A stretch of 64,000 nucleotides of DNA from Methylophilus sp. Leaf416 (GCF_001424665.1 NZ_LMQS01000001.1:869225-933224), one strand, 5' to 3'; counted from the first letter of the stretch, positions 49,898 through 60,208 are shown. Numbers and translations are program-made. The notes: generated by a model not told the origin, from the letters alone.

Positions 49898-51069
49898 GCC
49901 TGTTCCCTGACCGGAATGATGCGCTCGGCTTCATGTAATGCATCAATCAAGGCGCGCACTTCTTGCTCACCATGCGTGGCAGAAAGCGAAATACGTAAAC
50001 GCGAGCTGTTGACCGGTACGGTAGGCGGACGAATAGCAGGTACGAGAATACCGCGCGTTTGCAGATATTGGCTCAGCGCAAGTGCTTCAAAATTATCGCC
50101 GACGATCAATGGCTGTATCGCAGTTTCTGATGGCAGTAAATGCCAGCGCGTGAGTGACAGCTCACTTTTCAGCAAATTGATCATGGCAAATAATTGTTGC
50201 CTGCGCGCATCGCCATGTTCAATTTCATGAACCGAAGCTAACAAAGCTGCCGATAATGGCGGTGGCGCCGGCGTGGTGTAGATATAGCTGTTGGCATACT
50301 GGATCAGGTAATCAATCACCACCTGCTCCCCGGCAACAAATGCGCCGGCAACTCCGGCAGCTTTCCCCAGCGTACCCATCATGATTAAACGTGGCGATTC
50401 CAGACCCAGATGTTTCAATGTGCCGCGGCCTTGCGGGCCCAACACACCAAACCCATGCGCATCATCTACGTAGAGATAAGCATCGTAACGTTCGCAAAGC
50501 TCAAGATATGCGGCCAGGGGTGCGATATCTCCATCCATGCTGAATACGGCGTCTGCAGTAATCAATTTGTGGCGGGCTGTACTGGCTTGCAGCAGCTTTT
50601 CCAAAGCAGCGACATCATTGTGTGGAAAGCGGTGATGATTGGCGCGCGACAAAAAAGCGCCATCATTCAGGCAGGCGTGGTTAAGCTTGTCCGAAAACAC
50701 CGCGTCGTCGCGTCCCATCAAGGCACTGATCACGCCGATATTTGCCATGTAGCCGGTGGAGAATAATAAAGCCGCCGGTTTGCCTACCAATGTCGCCAAT
50801 GCATGCTCAAGTTGGTCGTGATAACGGTGATGGCCGGTAATTAAATTGGAGGCACCGCTACCTACACCCGCCTCTGCCGCCGCTTGTTGCAAGGCGGTCA
50901 CCAGCGCAGCATCGTTTGCCAGGCCAAGGTAATCGTTACTGCAAAATGAGAGATATCGCTGACCATTGGCGGTGATATGCTCGGCTTGCGGCGAATCCAG
51001 TAACCGACGCTGACGCGTTAGTCCCAAGGTTTTGCGCTTTTCAAGATCGGCTTGTAAAAAGTCCAGCAT
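49894..51069 (-). CDS. bioF: 8-amino-7-oxononanoate synthase
   Basis: This PLP enzyme condenses pimeloyl-ACP and alanine. The 391-residue protein has the PLP-Lys in MGTLGKAAGVAGAF, the DDAHGFGVLGPQGRG phosphate/cofactor segment, and SNDYLGLAND near the N terminus. It follows bioB by 7 bp and precedes bioH with a 4-base overlap. Confidence 0.97.
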   Translation of the reverse strand: MLDFLQADLEKRKTLGLTRQRRLLDSPQAEHITANGQRYLSFCSNDYLGLANDAALVTALQQAAAEAGVGSGASNLITGHHRYHDQLEHALATLVGKPAALLFSTGYMANIGVISALMGRDDAVFSDKLNHACLNDGAFLSRANHHRFPHNDVAALEKLLQASTARHKLITADAVFSMDGDIAPLAAYLELCERYDAYLYVDDAHGFGVLGPQGRGTLKHLGLESPRLIMMGTLGKAAGVAGAFVAGEQVVIDYLIQYANSYIYTTPAPPPLSAALLASVHEIEHGDARRQQLFAMINLLKSELSLTRWHLLPSETAIQPLIVGDNFEALALSQYLQTRGILVPAIRPPTVPVNSSRLRISLSATHGEQEVRALIDALHEAERIIPVREQA

Positions 51070-51076
51070 ATGATTA

Positions 51077-52111
51077 CTAGATTTTCTTCAGGCCTAGTTT
51101 GGCAAATAACGCATTATCAGCATCCGCTTCCGGGTTGCCGGTTGTGAGCAACTTCTCACCATAGAAAATACTGTTGGCGCCGGCCAGGAAACATAGCGCC
51201 TGCACTGCGTCGCCCATGCTTTGGCGACCTGCAGACAAACGGACAAAGCTATTCGGCATGGTGACGCGCGCAGCAGCAATCGTGCGCACGAATTCCAGTG
51301 GATCCAGCGCCTCGGTACCATGCATAGGTGTACCCTCGACCTGCGTTAACAAGTTAATCGGTACGCTTTCAGGCGGTTGCTCCATATTTGCCAGCTGCGC
51401 CAGCAAACCGGCACGCTGCGCACGGCTTTCGCCCATGCCGATAATACCGCCACAGCAGACGTTGATATCCACACTACGCACGCGATCCAAGGTATCCAGG
51501 CGATCCTGGTAAGTGCGTGTGCTGATCACATCACCGTAATATTCCGGCGCAGTATCCAGGTTGTGGTTGTAATAATCCAGGCCAGCCTCTTTAAGCTGCT
51601 CGGCCTGGCCATCTTTCAACATGCCTAGCGTAGCGCAGGTTTCCAAGCCCATGGCTTTCACTTCAGCAATCATTTTCAACACCGGGTCGAGGTCACGTTG
51701 TTTAGGTCCGCGCCAGGCAGCACCCATACAGAAACGGCTGGCACCGCTGTCTTTGGCCGCTTTGGCCGCAGCCAGCACGTCATCCAGCTTCATTAAAGGT
51801 TCGTTTTCTACCTCAGTGTGATATCGCGCAGCTTGTGGGCAATACCCGCAATCTTCTGAACAGCCACCGGTTTTAATCGACAGTAAGGTACTGACCTGTA
51901 CCGCGTTCGGCTCATGGTGTTCTCTATGCACCAGTTGTGCCTTGTGTAGCAGGTCATTGAACGGCAGTTCAAACAATGCCATGATGTCATCGACCGACCA
52001 GCGTTCGACAGTCACGTGATCGCAATTACCGGCAGCTTTGAGGCCATCGATATTAATGATGGAAGTTTGCAGTTCGCTGTTACAAGCGCTAGAAGAAGTT
52101 TGTTGTTCCAT
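51077..52111 (-). CDS. bioB: Biotin synthase
   Basis: This radical SAM enzyme inserts sulfur into dethiobiotin. The 344-residue protein has the radical SAM triad in [10 protein letters not shown] and a second Fe-S cluster site in later Cys residues ([11 protein letters not shown]), with an Arg in the RLSAGRQSM loop. It is the first gene of a five-gene bio operon (bioB-F-H-C-D). Confidence 0.98.
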   Translation of the reverse strand: MEQQTSSSACNSELQTSIINIDGLKAAGNCDHVTVERWSVDDIMALFELPFNDLLHKAQLVHREHHEPNAVQVSTLLSIKTGGCSEDCGYCPQAARYHTEVENEPLMKLDDVLAAAKAAKDSGASRFCMGAAWRGPKQRDLDPVLKMIAEVKAMGLETCATLGMLKDGQAEQLKEAGLDYYNHNLDTAPEYYGDVISTRTYQDRLDTLDRVRSVDINVCCGGIIGMGESRAQRAGLLAQLANMEQPPESVPINLLTQVEGTPMHGTEALDPLEFVRTIAAARVTMPNSFVRLSAGRQSMGDAVQALCFLAGANSIFYGEKLLTTGNPEADADNALFAKLGLKKI

Positions 52112-52152
52112 AGTAATCGCAGACAGTTTTAAGATGATTTTAATTGGGCTGA

Positions 52153-52181
52153 ATTATAGGTTGTTTACTCTGAAACGTGAA
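52153..52181 (-). promoter_or_regulatory. Candidate sigma-70 promoter of the bio operon
   Basis: On the minus strand, TTCACG (52176-52181) and TATAAT (52153-52158) are 17 bp apart, 41 bp before bioB. The -10 is perfect, the -35 weak. No convincing BirA palindrome was found over it. It overlaps the comF start. Confidence 0.5.
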
Positions 52182-52962
52182 AAATTTTTACAATAGCTTA
52201 AATATTAATCACATACAACTTTTACAATGGCTACAAGCCTGGTTAAAAGCCAGCCAGCCTTGCCCTATGTGTGCAACGCCTGCCCAGAAATATCAGCACG
52301 AATATTGGTCAGAACCCAAGACAGGTCATGCACCATTTTGCAATGATTGCGCGGCCGCACTACCCTGGTATACCTCATCGCGCTGCCCACAGTGCGCACT
52401 GCCTACATTAAATGGCGATTACTGTGGCATTTGCCTGCAACATCCACCTGCATTTGACCGGACGTTTGCACCTTTCCGCTATGCTTATCCGCTAGACCGC
52501 TTGTTGCAACAATTCAAGTACCATCAGCAATTACCCATAGGCAAATTAATCACGGAGGCTGTGCTGCCGCATTTGCCGACATTGTTAGCCGCTAATATCC
52601 CGGACGTGATGATTGCCATGCCCATGCATACACAAAGAGTGCGCCAGCGAGGTTTTAACCATGCCCTGGAACTGGCAAAGCACTTACAAAAAGCATTGAA
52701 GATTCCGCTGGATATTGATGGTTGCACGCGCGTGATGGACACGCCATCGCAAGCGGGCATGGACATGAAAACCAGAATCCGCAATTTACGCGGTGCGTTT
52801 GCTTCACCAAAAGATTGGCAGGGAAAACATGTGCTGGTTGTAGATGACGTCATGACTACCGGTGCAAGCATGCATGCGCTGGCAAAGGTACTCAAACAAG
52901 CGGGGGCTGGACAAGTGTCGGCGCTGGTGTTTGCGCGCACATTAAAAAGTACAGAAGAATAA
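52177..52962 (+). CDS. ComF family phosphoribosyltransferase-like protein
   Basis: This 261-residue protein has two zinc-finger Cys clusters at about 34-100 (CPMCATP, CNDC, CPQCALP, CGIC) and a type I PRT domain with the PRPP loop VLVVDDVMTTGASM near residue 225. ComF proteins take part in DNA uptake in transformable species, but their enzymatic role is unsettled. The start is a GTG at 52177; no ATG lies in frame before the first Cys cluster. It is divergent from bioB. Confidence 0.88.
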   Translation: MKNFYNSLNINHIQLLQWLQAWLKASQPCPMCATPAQKYQHEYWSEPKTGHAPFCNDCAAALPWYTSSRCPQCALPTLNGDYCGICLQHPPAFDRTFAPFRYAYPLDRLLQQFKYHQQLPIGKLITEAVLPHLPTLLAANIPDVMIAMPMHTQRVRQRGFNHALELAKHLQKALKIPLDIDGCTRVMDTPSQAGMDMKTRIRNLRGAFASPKDWQGKHVLVVDDVMTTGASMHALAKVLKQAGAGQVSALVFARTLKSTEE

Positions 52963-53004
52963 AGTGCTATTTCAGGAGAGCAATAAACTTACCGCGCTCG
53001 CCAC

Positions 53005-54261
53005 TTACTCGTCACGCGGTTGCACTGAACCACCAAGCTGGCGGATACGCTGATTAACAAATTCGGCTAGGCGCTCACTTAATGGCATGGTCTGCGCTGA
53101 CTGTAATTGTTGCAAGGCTTGCGCATTTTGGCCGCTTGCCTGTAAAGAAATAGCGTAAGCCACCACCCACTGCGCCTGACCCGGACGCAAAATAATCGCC
53201 CGCTCAAAGTAAGGCAATGCTGCCTGGTGCTGGCCCAGTTGCTGACAAGCGATTGCCTGCATCCATTGGCTTTCGGCGTCACGCGCCAACACAGTGGCAA
53301 ATGGTTTTAAAGTCAGCAACACAGCCTCGGGCTGATTGTGTGACAACTGCCATTTAGCCAGGGATTTGGATAACCCGACTTGCTCTGGATTACGCTTGAT
53401 GCCTGCCTGCAATACGGCTACAGCTTCAGCCTCCTGCTTGGTTTCAAACAGATAAGCGGCGAGTAATTGACGGGCATCTTCAGATTGCGGATACGTGACC
53501 AGTGCTTGGCGTAAAATGGTTAATGCTTCACTCAACCGCCCTTTTTGCTCATGATCAACTGCTTTTTGAATCAGCAAGTTCACTTCCTGTTCCGGCCGCA
53601 CATGCTTGTTCACAGTACCATTGGTTTCTGTGGATGTTTCGGCAGTGGCTTTGCTTTTAACAGCGTTACCTGATTCCAGCGGCGGTTCAACGACAGAAAC
53701 CACCGTGCCTGATGAATTGCTTTCGGTCGGCTTGATGGAAAATTCGCCTTCAACCTGTGGTGCTTCACCTTTGGCTGAAGTTTGCTTAGAGACAACCGTT
53801 TGTTTAGACACAGGCGCAGGCGTCACTTTTTGACGAATAGGCGGCTTGGTCACAGACTCAGCAAGCTCGGCTTGCCATTCACTAAACAGAGATTTGGTTA
53901 ATTGTGGATGTGCATCCACGACTGGATTGCCTTCACTTGGTGGCGGTTGTGCTGTTTTTACAACGGCTGCTTTTGCTGGCACTGATGTGGCTGTTAACTT
54001 GTTTTGTGACTTTTTATCGCTACCCAATGGAATACTGGCTAAAGTTGATCTGTAAAACGCTGACAATTCGGTTCGGTTGAATATTATCCAAGCGACCAAG
54101 CCCGCAATCATCAATAGCCAAATCAGGCGTTTGGCCCATTGCCGGGAAGTAGAAGGTTGATGTGTCAAAACCGGTTTGACTTGTTGCCCGGCCCAGCCAT
54201 CATTCATGGTCCCGCCCTGGCGCGCTTCAACATCTTTCAATACCTGATTAATTAAACTCAC
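53005..54261 (-). CDS. mshN: MSHA biogenesis protein MshN-like (TPR)
   Basis: This 418-residue protein has the MshN-type N terminus (MSLINQVLKDVEARQGG), one transmembrane helix at about residue 45-62 (LIWLLMIAGLVAWIIF), a Pro/Thr-rich linker, and C-terminal TPR repeats from about 225 (EQKGRLSEALTILRQAL, then further pairs). It is the last gene of the MSHA-type cluster in this window, 21 bp after mshM. Confidence 0.88.
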   Translation of the reverse strand: MSLINQVLKDVEARQGGTMNDGWAGQQVKPVLTHQPSTSRQWAKRLIWLLMIAGLVAWIIFNRTELSAFYRSTLASIPLGSDKKSQNKLTATSVPAKAAVVKTAQPPPSEGNPVVDAHPQLTKSLFSEWQAELAESVTKPPIRQKVTPAPVSKQTVVSKQTSAKGEAPQVEGEFSIKPTESNSSGTVVSVVEPPLESGNAVKSKATAETSTETNGTVNKHVRPEQEVNLLIQKAVDHEQKGRLSEALTILRQALVTYPQSEDARQLLAAYLFETKQEAEAVAVLQAGIKRNPEQVGLSKSLAKWQLSHNQPEAVLLTLKPFATVLARDAESQWMQAIACQQLGQHQAALPYFERAIILRPGQAQWVVAYAISLQASGQNAQALQQLQSAQTMPLSERLAEFVNQRIRQLGGSVQPRDE

Positions 54262-54282
54262 TGCTTATCCTCAAAGCCCTGA

Positions 54283-55173
54283 TCAACGGCCAACACCGGC
54301 AAGAGCAGAATGAAATGCCAGCCACCATTTTAAGCCATGGCTCCACCACCGGTGTTGCGCTTTTACACTGGCTTGTGTATCGAGGATAGCGGCTTTGACA
54401 TCTTCTGCAGATACACCCTGTTGGCCTCTGCCAAACGCTGACAACAAGGATTTGTGCGCCAGGATATTCAGTAACCTGGGGATGCCATTGGCATAGCGGT
54501 AAAGTAGCCGCATGCTGGCCGGTGTGAAAACCATGCCGCCCTGGTATCCGGCCACATGCATACGATGATTGAGGTAGAACCCCAATTCAGACCATTGCAA
54601 GCCTTTAAGCTGATACTCAAAACTGATGCGCTGGCGCAACTGGCGGATAGACGGATGGTTGATGCGTTCTTCCAGCTCTGGCTGCCCAAAAATCACTACC
54701 TGTATCAATTTACGTTTTTCGGTTTCCAGGTTACTTAACAGGCGTAATGCTTCCAGCGTTTCCAACGGCATCGCCTGCACTTCATCCAGGCAGACAATGA
54801 CATGCGTGCCTTCTTCAGCAAAAGTAAGCAGTTTGCGATGCAGCGCATCTATCATGTCATGGTGGGTAAAATCCGGTTTGAAAGCCACGCCAAACTCGGT
54901 GGCCAAAGTCATCAGCAAGGCATGCGGGTCAAGATACGGGTTTGGGATAAACGCCACTTTGCAGGTGGGTTCAAGTGCTTTGAGCAGGCGTCGGCACAAC
55001 AGCGTCTTGCCCGTGCCAACTTCGCCTGTAATTTTGACAAACCCTTCCCCGGACTGAATCGCCACCAGCAAGGTATTCAAAGCCTCTTGCAGGCTGCGCG
55101 TCGCATAATAAAAACTGGTATCCGGGGTAATGGTAAATGGATACTCTTTTAAACCAAAGTGTTGCAGGTACAT
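54283..55173 (-). CDS. mshM: MSHA/ExeA-type AAA ATPase MshM
   Basis: This 296-residue ATPase of the ExeA/GspA group has Walker A GEVGTGKTLL at about 50-59 and Walker B HVIVCLDEVQAM. The N terminus (MYLQHFGLKEYPFTITPD) matches MshM. It probably helps assemble the secretin. It ends in a short hydrophobic tail and lies 9 bp after mshL. Confidence 0.9.
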   Translation of the reverse strand: MYLQHFGLKEYPFTITPDTSFYYATRSLQEALNTLLVAIQSGEGFVKITGEVGTGKTLLCRRLLKALEPTCKVAFIPNPYLDPHALLMTLATEFGVAFKPDFTHHDMIDALHRKLLTFAEEGTHVIVCLDEVQAMPLETLEALRLLSNLETEKRKLIQVVIFGQPELEERINHPSIRQLRQRISFEYQLKGLQWSELGFYLNHRMHVAGYQGGMVFTPASMRLLYRYANGIPRLLNILAHKSLLSAFGRGQQGVSAEDVKAAILDTQASVKAQHRWWSHGLKWWLAFHSALAGVGR

Positions 55174-55182
55174 AACCCGCTC

Positions 55183-56934
55183 CTAGAAGCTCTCACCCTT
55201 CAGTTTATCAATACGGCCCTGAGTTTCAAGCATATCTTCAGCCCAATTGTCGCCACCACGTACTACAGTGGATTTCAGAAGGATCACCAACTCGGTTTTT
55301 CTAGTGATTTCGCTCTTCTGGCGGAACAGGTTACCCAGGTATTTGATATCACCCAAACCCGGCACTTTAGTCCGTGTATTATCTATAGACTCGGACATCA
55401 ACCCGCCGATTGCAATCACGTTGCCGTCCCGGGTGCGTACGATACTGTCGGTTTCGTTAATGTTGGAAGACGCAGTTGGGATAGTATATACACCACCGTT
55501 AGCACTGGACAATGTCACGGTCCTGTTGACCTGTGTCACATCGCTGACGAACGGGTGTACGTGCAGGATGATATTGTCGTTTTTATCGATCTGTGGTGTC
55601 ACGTCCAGCGAGATACCGGAAAAATACGGTTGCAGCTGAATATCCGGTGTCACAATCGCACCACCAGTGGTGGTGGTCACGTTGGTTCTGACGTTAGTCA
55701 CAAAAAACGCATCGTTACCGACTTTCAATACCGCTTTCTGGTTATTGATGGTTGCGATACGCGGGCTGGAAAGTACTTCCACATTACCCTGTGTTTCCAG
55801 AAAAGTAAGCAATGCAGAGAAGCCCTTGCCCTGTACAGCAAGTGCAAATACCGAGCCACCCAGTCCAATCGCAGAATTGTTATCCAGGAAACCTGGATTC
55901 GCTGCTGGCGAAGTAGTGACATTGCCATCCGTGATATTGCCAGTGTCACCATTCACAGTGCTGTTACCGCTTACATTACCGAAGGTCACATCACGGCCGC
56001 GCATAAACCTGGCTGCAGACCAGTTAATCCCTTGTTGTGAATCTTTATTCAATTGTACTTTGAGGATTTTAGCTTCCAGGATCACCTGGCGGTCTACCGT
56101 CACCTGCATCAGGCTGAGGAACTTCTCGACCTGGCGGATTTCCTTAGGCATCGCTTTGACCATGATCAGGCCGGACTGCGAGTTGATCACCACCTTGCGG
56201 CCACCCTCTTCACCGATCATGCTGTTCAGCGAGTTAGCCATCTCACCCCAGAAATCATTATTGGTACCCATGCTGACATCAGAGGCATACACCTGCAGAT
56301 TGGCAGCGCCACCACCCGATGCTGCCGGTGCACCTACTGCAGTACCGCCGGAAGCTGCCGCAGCCTGACCACCGCCACCACTTGAATTGCTCACGGTGCC
56401 TGAAGTCACTTTCGTGGCTGAAGTACCTTTACGTGCTCCGCTGATGTAGTTCACCTGGAACACCCTTGTCTGGATATTTTGTGGCTCGACAAAAATCTGT
56501 TTGCCACTCATTTTGTACTCGTAGCCGTACAAATCACGCAACGCGTTCAGCGCTTCAAACAGCGTCACATCGCGCAAGTTAATCGAGATATCTCCCCTAA
56601 GGTCAGGACTCAATGCGATGCTGTAAGGACTGCCGGAGACGATACCCATCAACACCTGCGTAGCCGGCGCCTTATTGACGACCAGGTCGAATCTAGGCTC
56701 AACGCGTTTGGCAAGAGATTTGGGCGGTTCAATTTTAAGAGGCTCAAACAGTTCGTCGGTCACCTCTTTTGGCAACGGAGCTGTATGCCCTTTTGCCTGG
56801 GCAGCAGATTTGCTCAGCTCACTTTGAATTTTAGGGTTGATGGATGCATTGCTTGGCGCAAACGGATTGCTGTTGCACCCTGCCAGTCCGGCACCGATAA
56901 TCACCACACCCAAGGTATTCACAAAAGTTTTCAT
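55183..56934 (-). CDS. mshL: MSHA secretin MshL
   Basis: This 583-residue outer-membrane secretin (PilQ/PulD family) has a lipoprotein signal ending GAGLAGC, an N-terminal secretin/TonB short domain (DVTLFEALNALRDLYGYEYKMSG) at about 118-145, a Gly/Ala-rich insert, and the C-terminal secretin pore domain (VPGLGDIKYLGNLF near the end). It forms the pilus exit channel. It follows mshK with a 64-bp gap. Confidence 0.94.
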   Translation of the reverse strand: MKTFVNTLGVVIIGAGLAGCNSNPFAPSNASINPKIQSELSKSAAQAKGHTAPLPKEVTDELFEPLKIEPPKSLAKRVEPRFDLVVNKAPATQVLMGIVSGSPYSIALSPDLRGDISINLRDVTLFEALNALRDLYGYEYKMSGKQIFVEPQNIQTRVFQVNYISGARKGTSATKVTSGTVSNSSGGGGQAAAASGGTAVGAPAASGGGAANLQVYASDVSMGTNNDFWGEMANSLNSMIGEEGGRKVVINSQSGLIMVKAMPKEIRQVEKFLSLMQVTVDRQVILEAKILKVQLNKDSQQGINWSAARFMRGRDVTFGNVSGNSTVNGDTGNITDGNVTTSPAANPGFLDNNSAIGLGGSVFALAVQGKGFSALLTFLETQGNVEVLSSPRIATINNQKAVLKVGNDAFFVTNVRTNVTTTTGGAIVTPDIQLQPYFSGISLDVTPQIDKNDNIILHVHPFVSDVTQVNRTVTLSSANGGVYTIPTASSNINETDSIVRTRDGNVIAIGGLMSESIDNTRTKVPGLGDIKYLGNLFRQKSEITRKTELVILLKSTVVRGGDNWAEDMLETQGRIDKLKGESF

Positions 56935-56998
56935 AGCAGTCTCTCAATGTGTTTTTAACCTGAATGCTGAACATTTCAACACGCAGGTACTTATTACT

Positions 56999-57388
56999 TT
57001 ATTTCTTTGCTTTTTTAGTCTGTTTGGCTGTTTTAGCTTTAATTTTTGCCGGTGGCTGGGCAGGCACGATATAGCTGGTCAAACCTAACCCGATCACTTT
57101 TTTCTCGCCGGTTTTACTGACGAATACCGCCTGCTGGTTTTTCACCGATGCTAGCTTGAAACCACTATAGCTCTCGCCCACTTGCACCATCTGGCCATTA
57201 ACCACAGCAAATCCGCTCTTACCGTTATGCTGCAAAGCGGTCAGCTCCCATGGCTTTTCTGCCTGCATTTCTGCATTTGGCAAATACTCCATGACAGATG
57301 GCGGCGGCTTGGTGGGGTCCACCATTTCCGCAAAGGCGACACCTTGCATCAGCATTAACATCCACATTGCTTTTACCAATACGCGCAT
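56999..57388 (-). CDS. mshK: MSHA pilus protein MshK-like
   Basis: This 129-residue periplasmic protein (ATG at 57388) has a signal peptide (MRVLVKAMWMLMLMQGVAFA), then a PilP-like stretch (DPTKPPPSV) and a Gly/Val beta-domain (NGQMVQVGESYSGFKLASV). Its tail is very basic (KAKTAKQTKKAKK). The pattern fits MshK by position and the DPTKPP motif. It adjoins mshJ. Confidence 0.85.
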   Translation of the reverse strand: MRVLVKAMWMLMLMQGVAFAEMVDPTKPPPSVMEYLPNAEMQAEKPWELTALQHNGKSGFAVVNGQMVQVGESYSGFKLASVKNQQAVFVSKTGEKKVIGLGLTSYIVPAQPPAKIKAKTAKQTKKAKK

Positions 57389-57389
57389 G

Positions 57390-58109
57390 CTAAATCCCCA
57401 ACCATGCATTTTCGCCACTCAGGGTATATACCTGAACGGTCAATTCACTTTCCGGATAATCGGCTTTCAGCTCGGCGTTTTCCCATGCCACTCTCTGGCC
57501 AATCGCTTTCAGTGATTGTGCATAAGACATCAGCGCGAAGTATTTACCTTTCAGCCTGACTTTCACTGCATGCTGGTAAACATGCGGTACGTTTTTCCAG
57601 ATATCTTCAGCGGTCGCATCCTGTGGATTGCTGGTGGCAGGCGCTTTTTGGTCCTGTATCAGTTTTCTTTGCTTCTCAATAAAGTCGACCACCGGCAGTG
57701 ACTGCATTTCAATCACCTGCACATCGGTGTGCTTTTGCAAAAGCTTCTTCAGTAACAGCACCATTTCCTGCGGCGGCACCATATAGGCAGAAATTTTCAC
57801 CAGGTCTGAGGACTGACTGGCGATTTTTGCATTCACGGCATCAATATCACGCTTAAAGCCATTGCTCTCAGGCTTTGGTGCAGCCTGGCTGGCAATAGTG
57901 GTCATCTGTTCGGTCAATGTTGTCGTGTCATTCTGTATTTTTAGAATCTCTTGTTGCGTGCCGGCTAACTGGACGCGTTGTGGCTCCAGCAAAAAGGTAT
58001 CCATTAATCCAACCACGGCAAACAGGCCCGCGCCAAAAATCATCCAGCGCTCCCGCTTGGATAGCGCCAGCCATTTAGTGTTGAGTGTGTGTAACTGTTC
58101 AAATCGCAT
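57390..58109 (-). CDS. mshJ: MSHA assembly protein MshJ (PilO-like)
   Basis: This 239-residue protein has an N-terminal helix (RWMIFGAGLFAVVGLMDTFLL), a coiled coil and a ferredoxin-like periplasmic domain, as in PilO-type proteins. It lies between the PilN-like gene and mshK. Confidence 0.85.
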   Translation of the reverse strand: MRFEQLHTLNTKWLALSKRERWMIFGAGLFAVVGLMDTFLLEPQRVQLAGTQQEILKIQNDTTTLTEQMTTIASQAAPKPESNGFKRDIDAVNAKIASQSSDLVKISAYMVPPQEMVLLLKKLLQKHTDVQVIEMQSLPVVDFIEKQRKLIQDQKAPATSNPQDATAEDIWKNVPHVYQHAVKVRLKGKYFALMSYAQSLKAIGQRVAWENAELKADYPESELTVQVYTLSGENAWLGI

Positions 58110-58124
58110 CAGGGGTGCACTTTC

Positions 58125-58994
58125 CTATGGCTGCTTCGCTTGTGGCTTAGCCTGGGTGCCGGTCTGGCTGACAAAGTCATCCCAGCTCAAAGCAGTGGCA
58201 GGTTTGCTTTTATCGCGTAGATCCTGGCCTTTAACATCGAATGCATAAATTTTCAGCTTGCTTGCTTCTTCAGGAACCGTTGCGTTTGCTGGTGCTGTGC
58301 TTGCAGGTGGCGTGACAGGATTATTCGTGGTGCTTGGAGTGGCAGAAGCACTTTTGCCCGAAGTGTCAGGGGTAGTCACTGGCGCAGCTGCAGGCGCAGT
58401 GGCTGGTATGGCCACAGCAGGTGCTTGTGGCGCAAGCTGCTTTTGCAATTCAACCTGTTTGAACTGCAAACCGGAAAACTGGGTACCTTCAAATACTTTT
58501 TGTGCAGATAACAAATCCAGGTACAAAGGAATTTCTTCCGTTTGCAATGCCTGGCCAGACAGTGATACATGTTGTGCAGCAGGCTCGATTTTAAAACCAG
58601 TCAACCACACGCCAGAAAGCTGCTGTGAGGCTAACCCACGCATATAATCAATCAGGTGGTAAGCATTCTCGGAAATAGATTGCTGGAAAATGGCCAGCAT
58701 CTGCGATTGCATTTCAAATCGGCTATTCAGGTTTTTGAGTTCAGCTTCCAGCTGACTGTTATCAACCGGTACTGCTTTCTTGGCAAACTCCTCCACCTTT
58801 TTTTGCATGCTTTCGTACTGGATCACAGTTTGATTGCGCTGAGCCAGCAGCTGGGCATTTTCAGACTCAATACCGGTATAGAAATACACCATGACGATGG
58901 CAGCAAGAATATAGATCGCAGCTACGAAAGATAACGTGAACCAGTCTTTGGACTTGACAAGCCCGCTTTCAAACAAGTTGATTTGCTGACTCAC
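58125..58994 (-). CDS. PilN-like inner-membrane assembly protein
   Basis: This 289-residue protein begins MSQQINLFESGL, then has one transmembrane helix (LSFVAAIYILAAIVMVYFY), a coiled coil and a ferredoxin-like periplasmic domain, and a Pro/Ala/Thr-rich linker before the C-terminal part. This matches the PilN-like MSHA protein often called MshI2. Its start overlaps the mshI stop by 4 bases. Confidence 0.87.
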   Translation of the reverse strand: MSQQINLFESGLVKSKDWFTLSFVAAIYILAAIVMVYFYTGIESENAQLLAQRNQTVIQYESMQKKVEEFAKKAVPVDNSQLEAELKNLNSRFEMQSQMLAIFQQSISENAYHLIDYMRGLASQQLSGVWLTGFKIEPAAQHVSLSGQALQTEEIPLYLDLLSAQKVFEGTQFSGLQFKQVELQKQLAPQAPAVAIPATAPAAAPVTTPDTSGKSASATPSTTNNPVTPPASTAPANATVPEEASKLKIYAFDVKGQDLRDKSKPATALSWDDFVSQTGTQAKPQAKQP

Positions 58995-59929
58995 GCGACT
59001 GCCTCCTCGCGTAAAGCTGCGCCCAGGGCGGGCAGCAACATCGCCTGTTTCTCCAGGCTGGCAAAGTCCTGGTTAGGCGGCAAATCAACGATGTCTTCCA
59101 GGTTGAATACATTGACCGGCACATACAAGCTGGTACTCAGCCCGCTCACCAGGTAATCACGATTGGCTACTGGTGACACCACCAACCGGTTAAGGCTTAA
59201 ATATGGGAACTGGCGATCAAAGCTATCCAATGAACGTTGCAATTCGAGTACAAGTTTGTCGAAATTACTCTGGTATAAATCGCCCCTGTCATTCAGAAAA
59301 TCTCTATCCAGCTCAATCAGGCGGGCATGATATAACTCGCCTTTGGCAGTGAATGTCAGCAAACATCCTCTGGGCAGCATGGTCAGCATCACCAGCGCAC
59401 GGCCTTCGGTTTCCAGTAATTGCGCGATGTTACGCTGCACCAGCGCATGCACATCAATAGTTTTCAGGTTAAATCCCGCTTCTACAATCTGGTTACCGAT
59501 CTGGGTAACCACAGATTTCTTGGCACAGATCGCCAGCATCGCCTGCTGGCGGTTTGAATACGAAGGATCAACAGGTATATCCACACCGTCTACTACGGCC
59601 TGTTCCACTGAATAGTCCAGCAGATCTTTCACCTTCCAGCGCAACGCCTGCTTAATCTCGGATTCAGGCATGGTGGGCTTTTCGATCTGCAACACATTGT
59701 ATTGGTCCACATTCAGCATGACATTACACGGCATGGCCTTTAAGTCATTTTTGGTCACAAAATGTCGCAATGTGGAAGCTGCCTGCAAGGGGACCTGCTG
59801 AATCGCAGCCAATGAGACAGTTGGTTTAGCGCCATCCAGCCCGGGCGCTAACGCCACGGTGCTAACATGCATATCAGTGAAGCTTACCCCCACTTGTTGC
59901 TTGTTCTTTTGTCGTTTAAACCAACTCAT
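58991..59929 (-). CDS. mshI: MSHA protein MshI (PilM-like)
   Basis: This 312-residue cytoplasmic protein has an actin-like PilM fold, beginning MSWFKRQKNKQQVGVSFTD (ATG at 59929). It has the PilM features of alternating hydrophobic strands and EIKQALRWKVKDLLDYSVEQAVVDG at about 80. It would bind the short N-terminal tail of the PilN-like protein. It is first of the mshI-N block. Confidence 0.88.
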   Translation of the reverse strand: MSWFKRQKNKQQVGVSFTDMHVSTVALAPGLDGAKPTVSLAAIQQVPLQAASTLRHFVTKNDLKAMPCNVMLNVDQYNVLQIEKPTMPESEIKQALRWKVKDLLDYSVEQAVVDGVDIPVDPSYSNRQQAMLAICAKKSVVTQIGNQIVEAGFNLKTIDVHALVQRNIAQLLETEGRALVMLTMLPRGCLLTFTAKGELYHARLIELDRDFLNDRGDLYQSNFDKLVLELQRSLDSFDRQFPYLSLNRLVVSPVANRDYLVSGLSTSLYVPVNVFNLEDIVDLPPNQDFASLEKQAMLLPALGAALREEAVA

Positions 59930-60177
59930 ATACACCCATTAGTTTGAATAATGAAATTTATTATTTAGAATCAATGCACAACAAATCAATTTTAAAGTGG
60001 ATCATAAAGCATTGTCATATGATTGACTACACAAGCAACTGCGGCTTTACATATCAGATAACTTAAAATCTGCAAACTGTGGTATTTCGTTACAAAAACT
60101 GTCAGTCGCCATGCTTTTTATAACAGGTAGCAACTTTAGTGCCTGCTCTGCCAGTTCAATCCACTGATTAAAATAAT

Positions 60178-60201
60178 AAAACCACCTGTTTAGGTGGTTT
60201 T
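60178..60201. terminator. Terminator of mshQ
   Basis: AAAACCACC (60178-60186) and GGTGGTTTT (60193-60201) form a 9-bp stem with a TGTTTA loop and a T-rich minus-strand tail. It separates the O-P-Q block from mshI; the 230 bp on to 59936 hold nothing else I can recognise except presumed mshI promoter sequence. Confidence 0.85.
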
Positions 60202-60208
60202 GAGTGGA

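Noticed and set aside
52112-52176. BirA operator before bioB
   Set aside because: No convincing TTGTAAACC / GGTTTACAA pair was seen; only a promoter-like pair.
55159-56040. Long plus-strand ORF of 293 residues opposite mshL
   Set aside because: It is an antisense shadow of the secretin gene, which has clear domains and the operon context.
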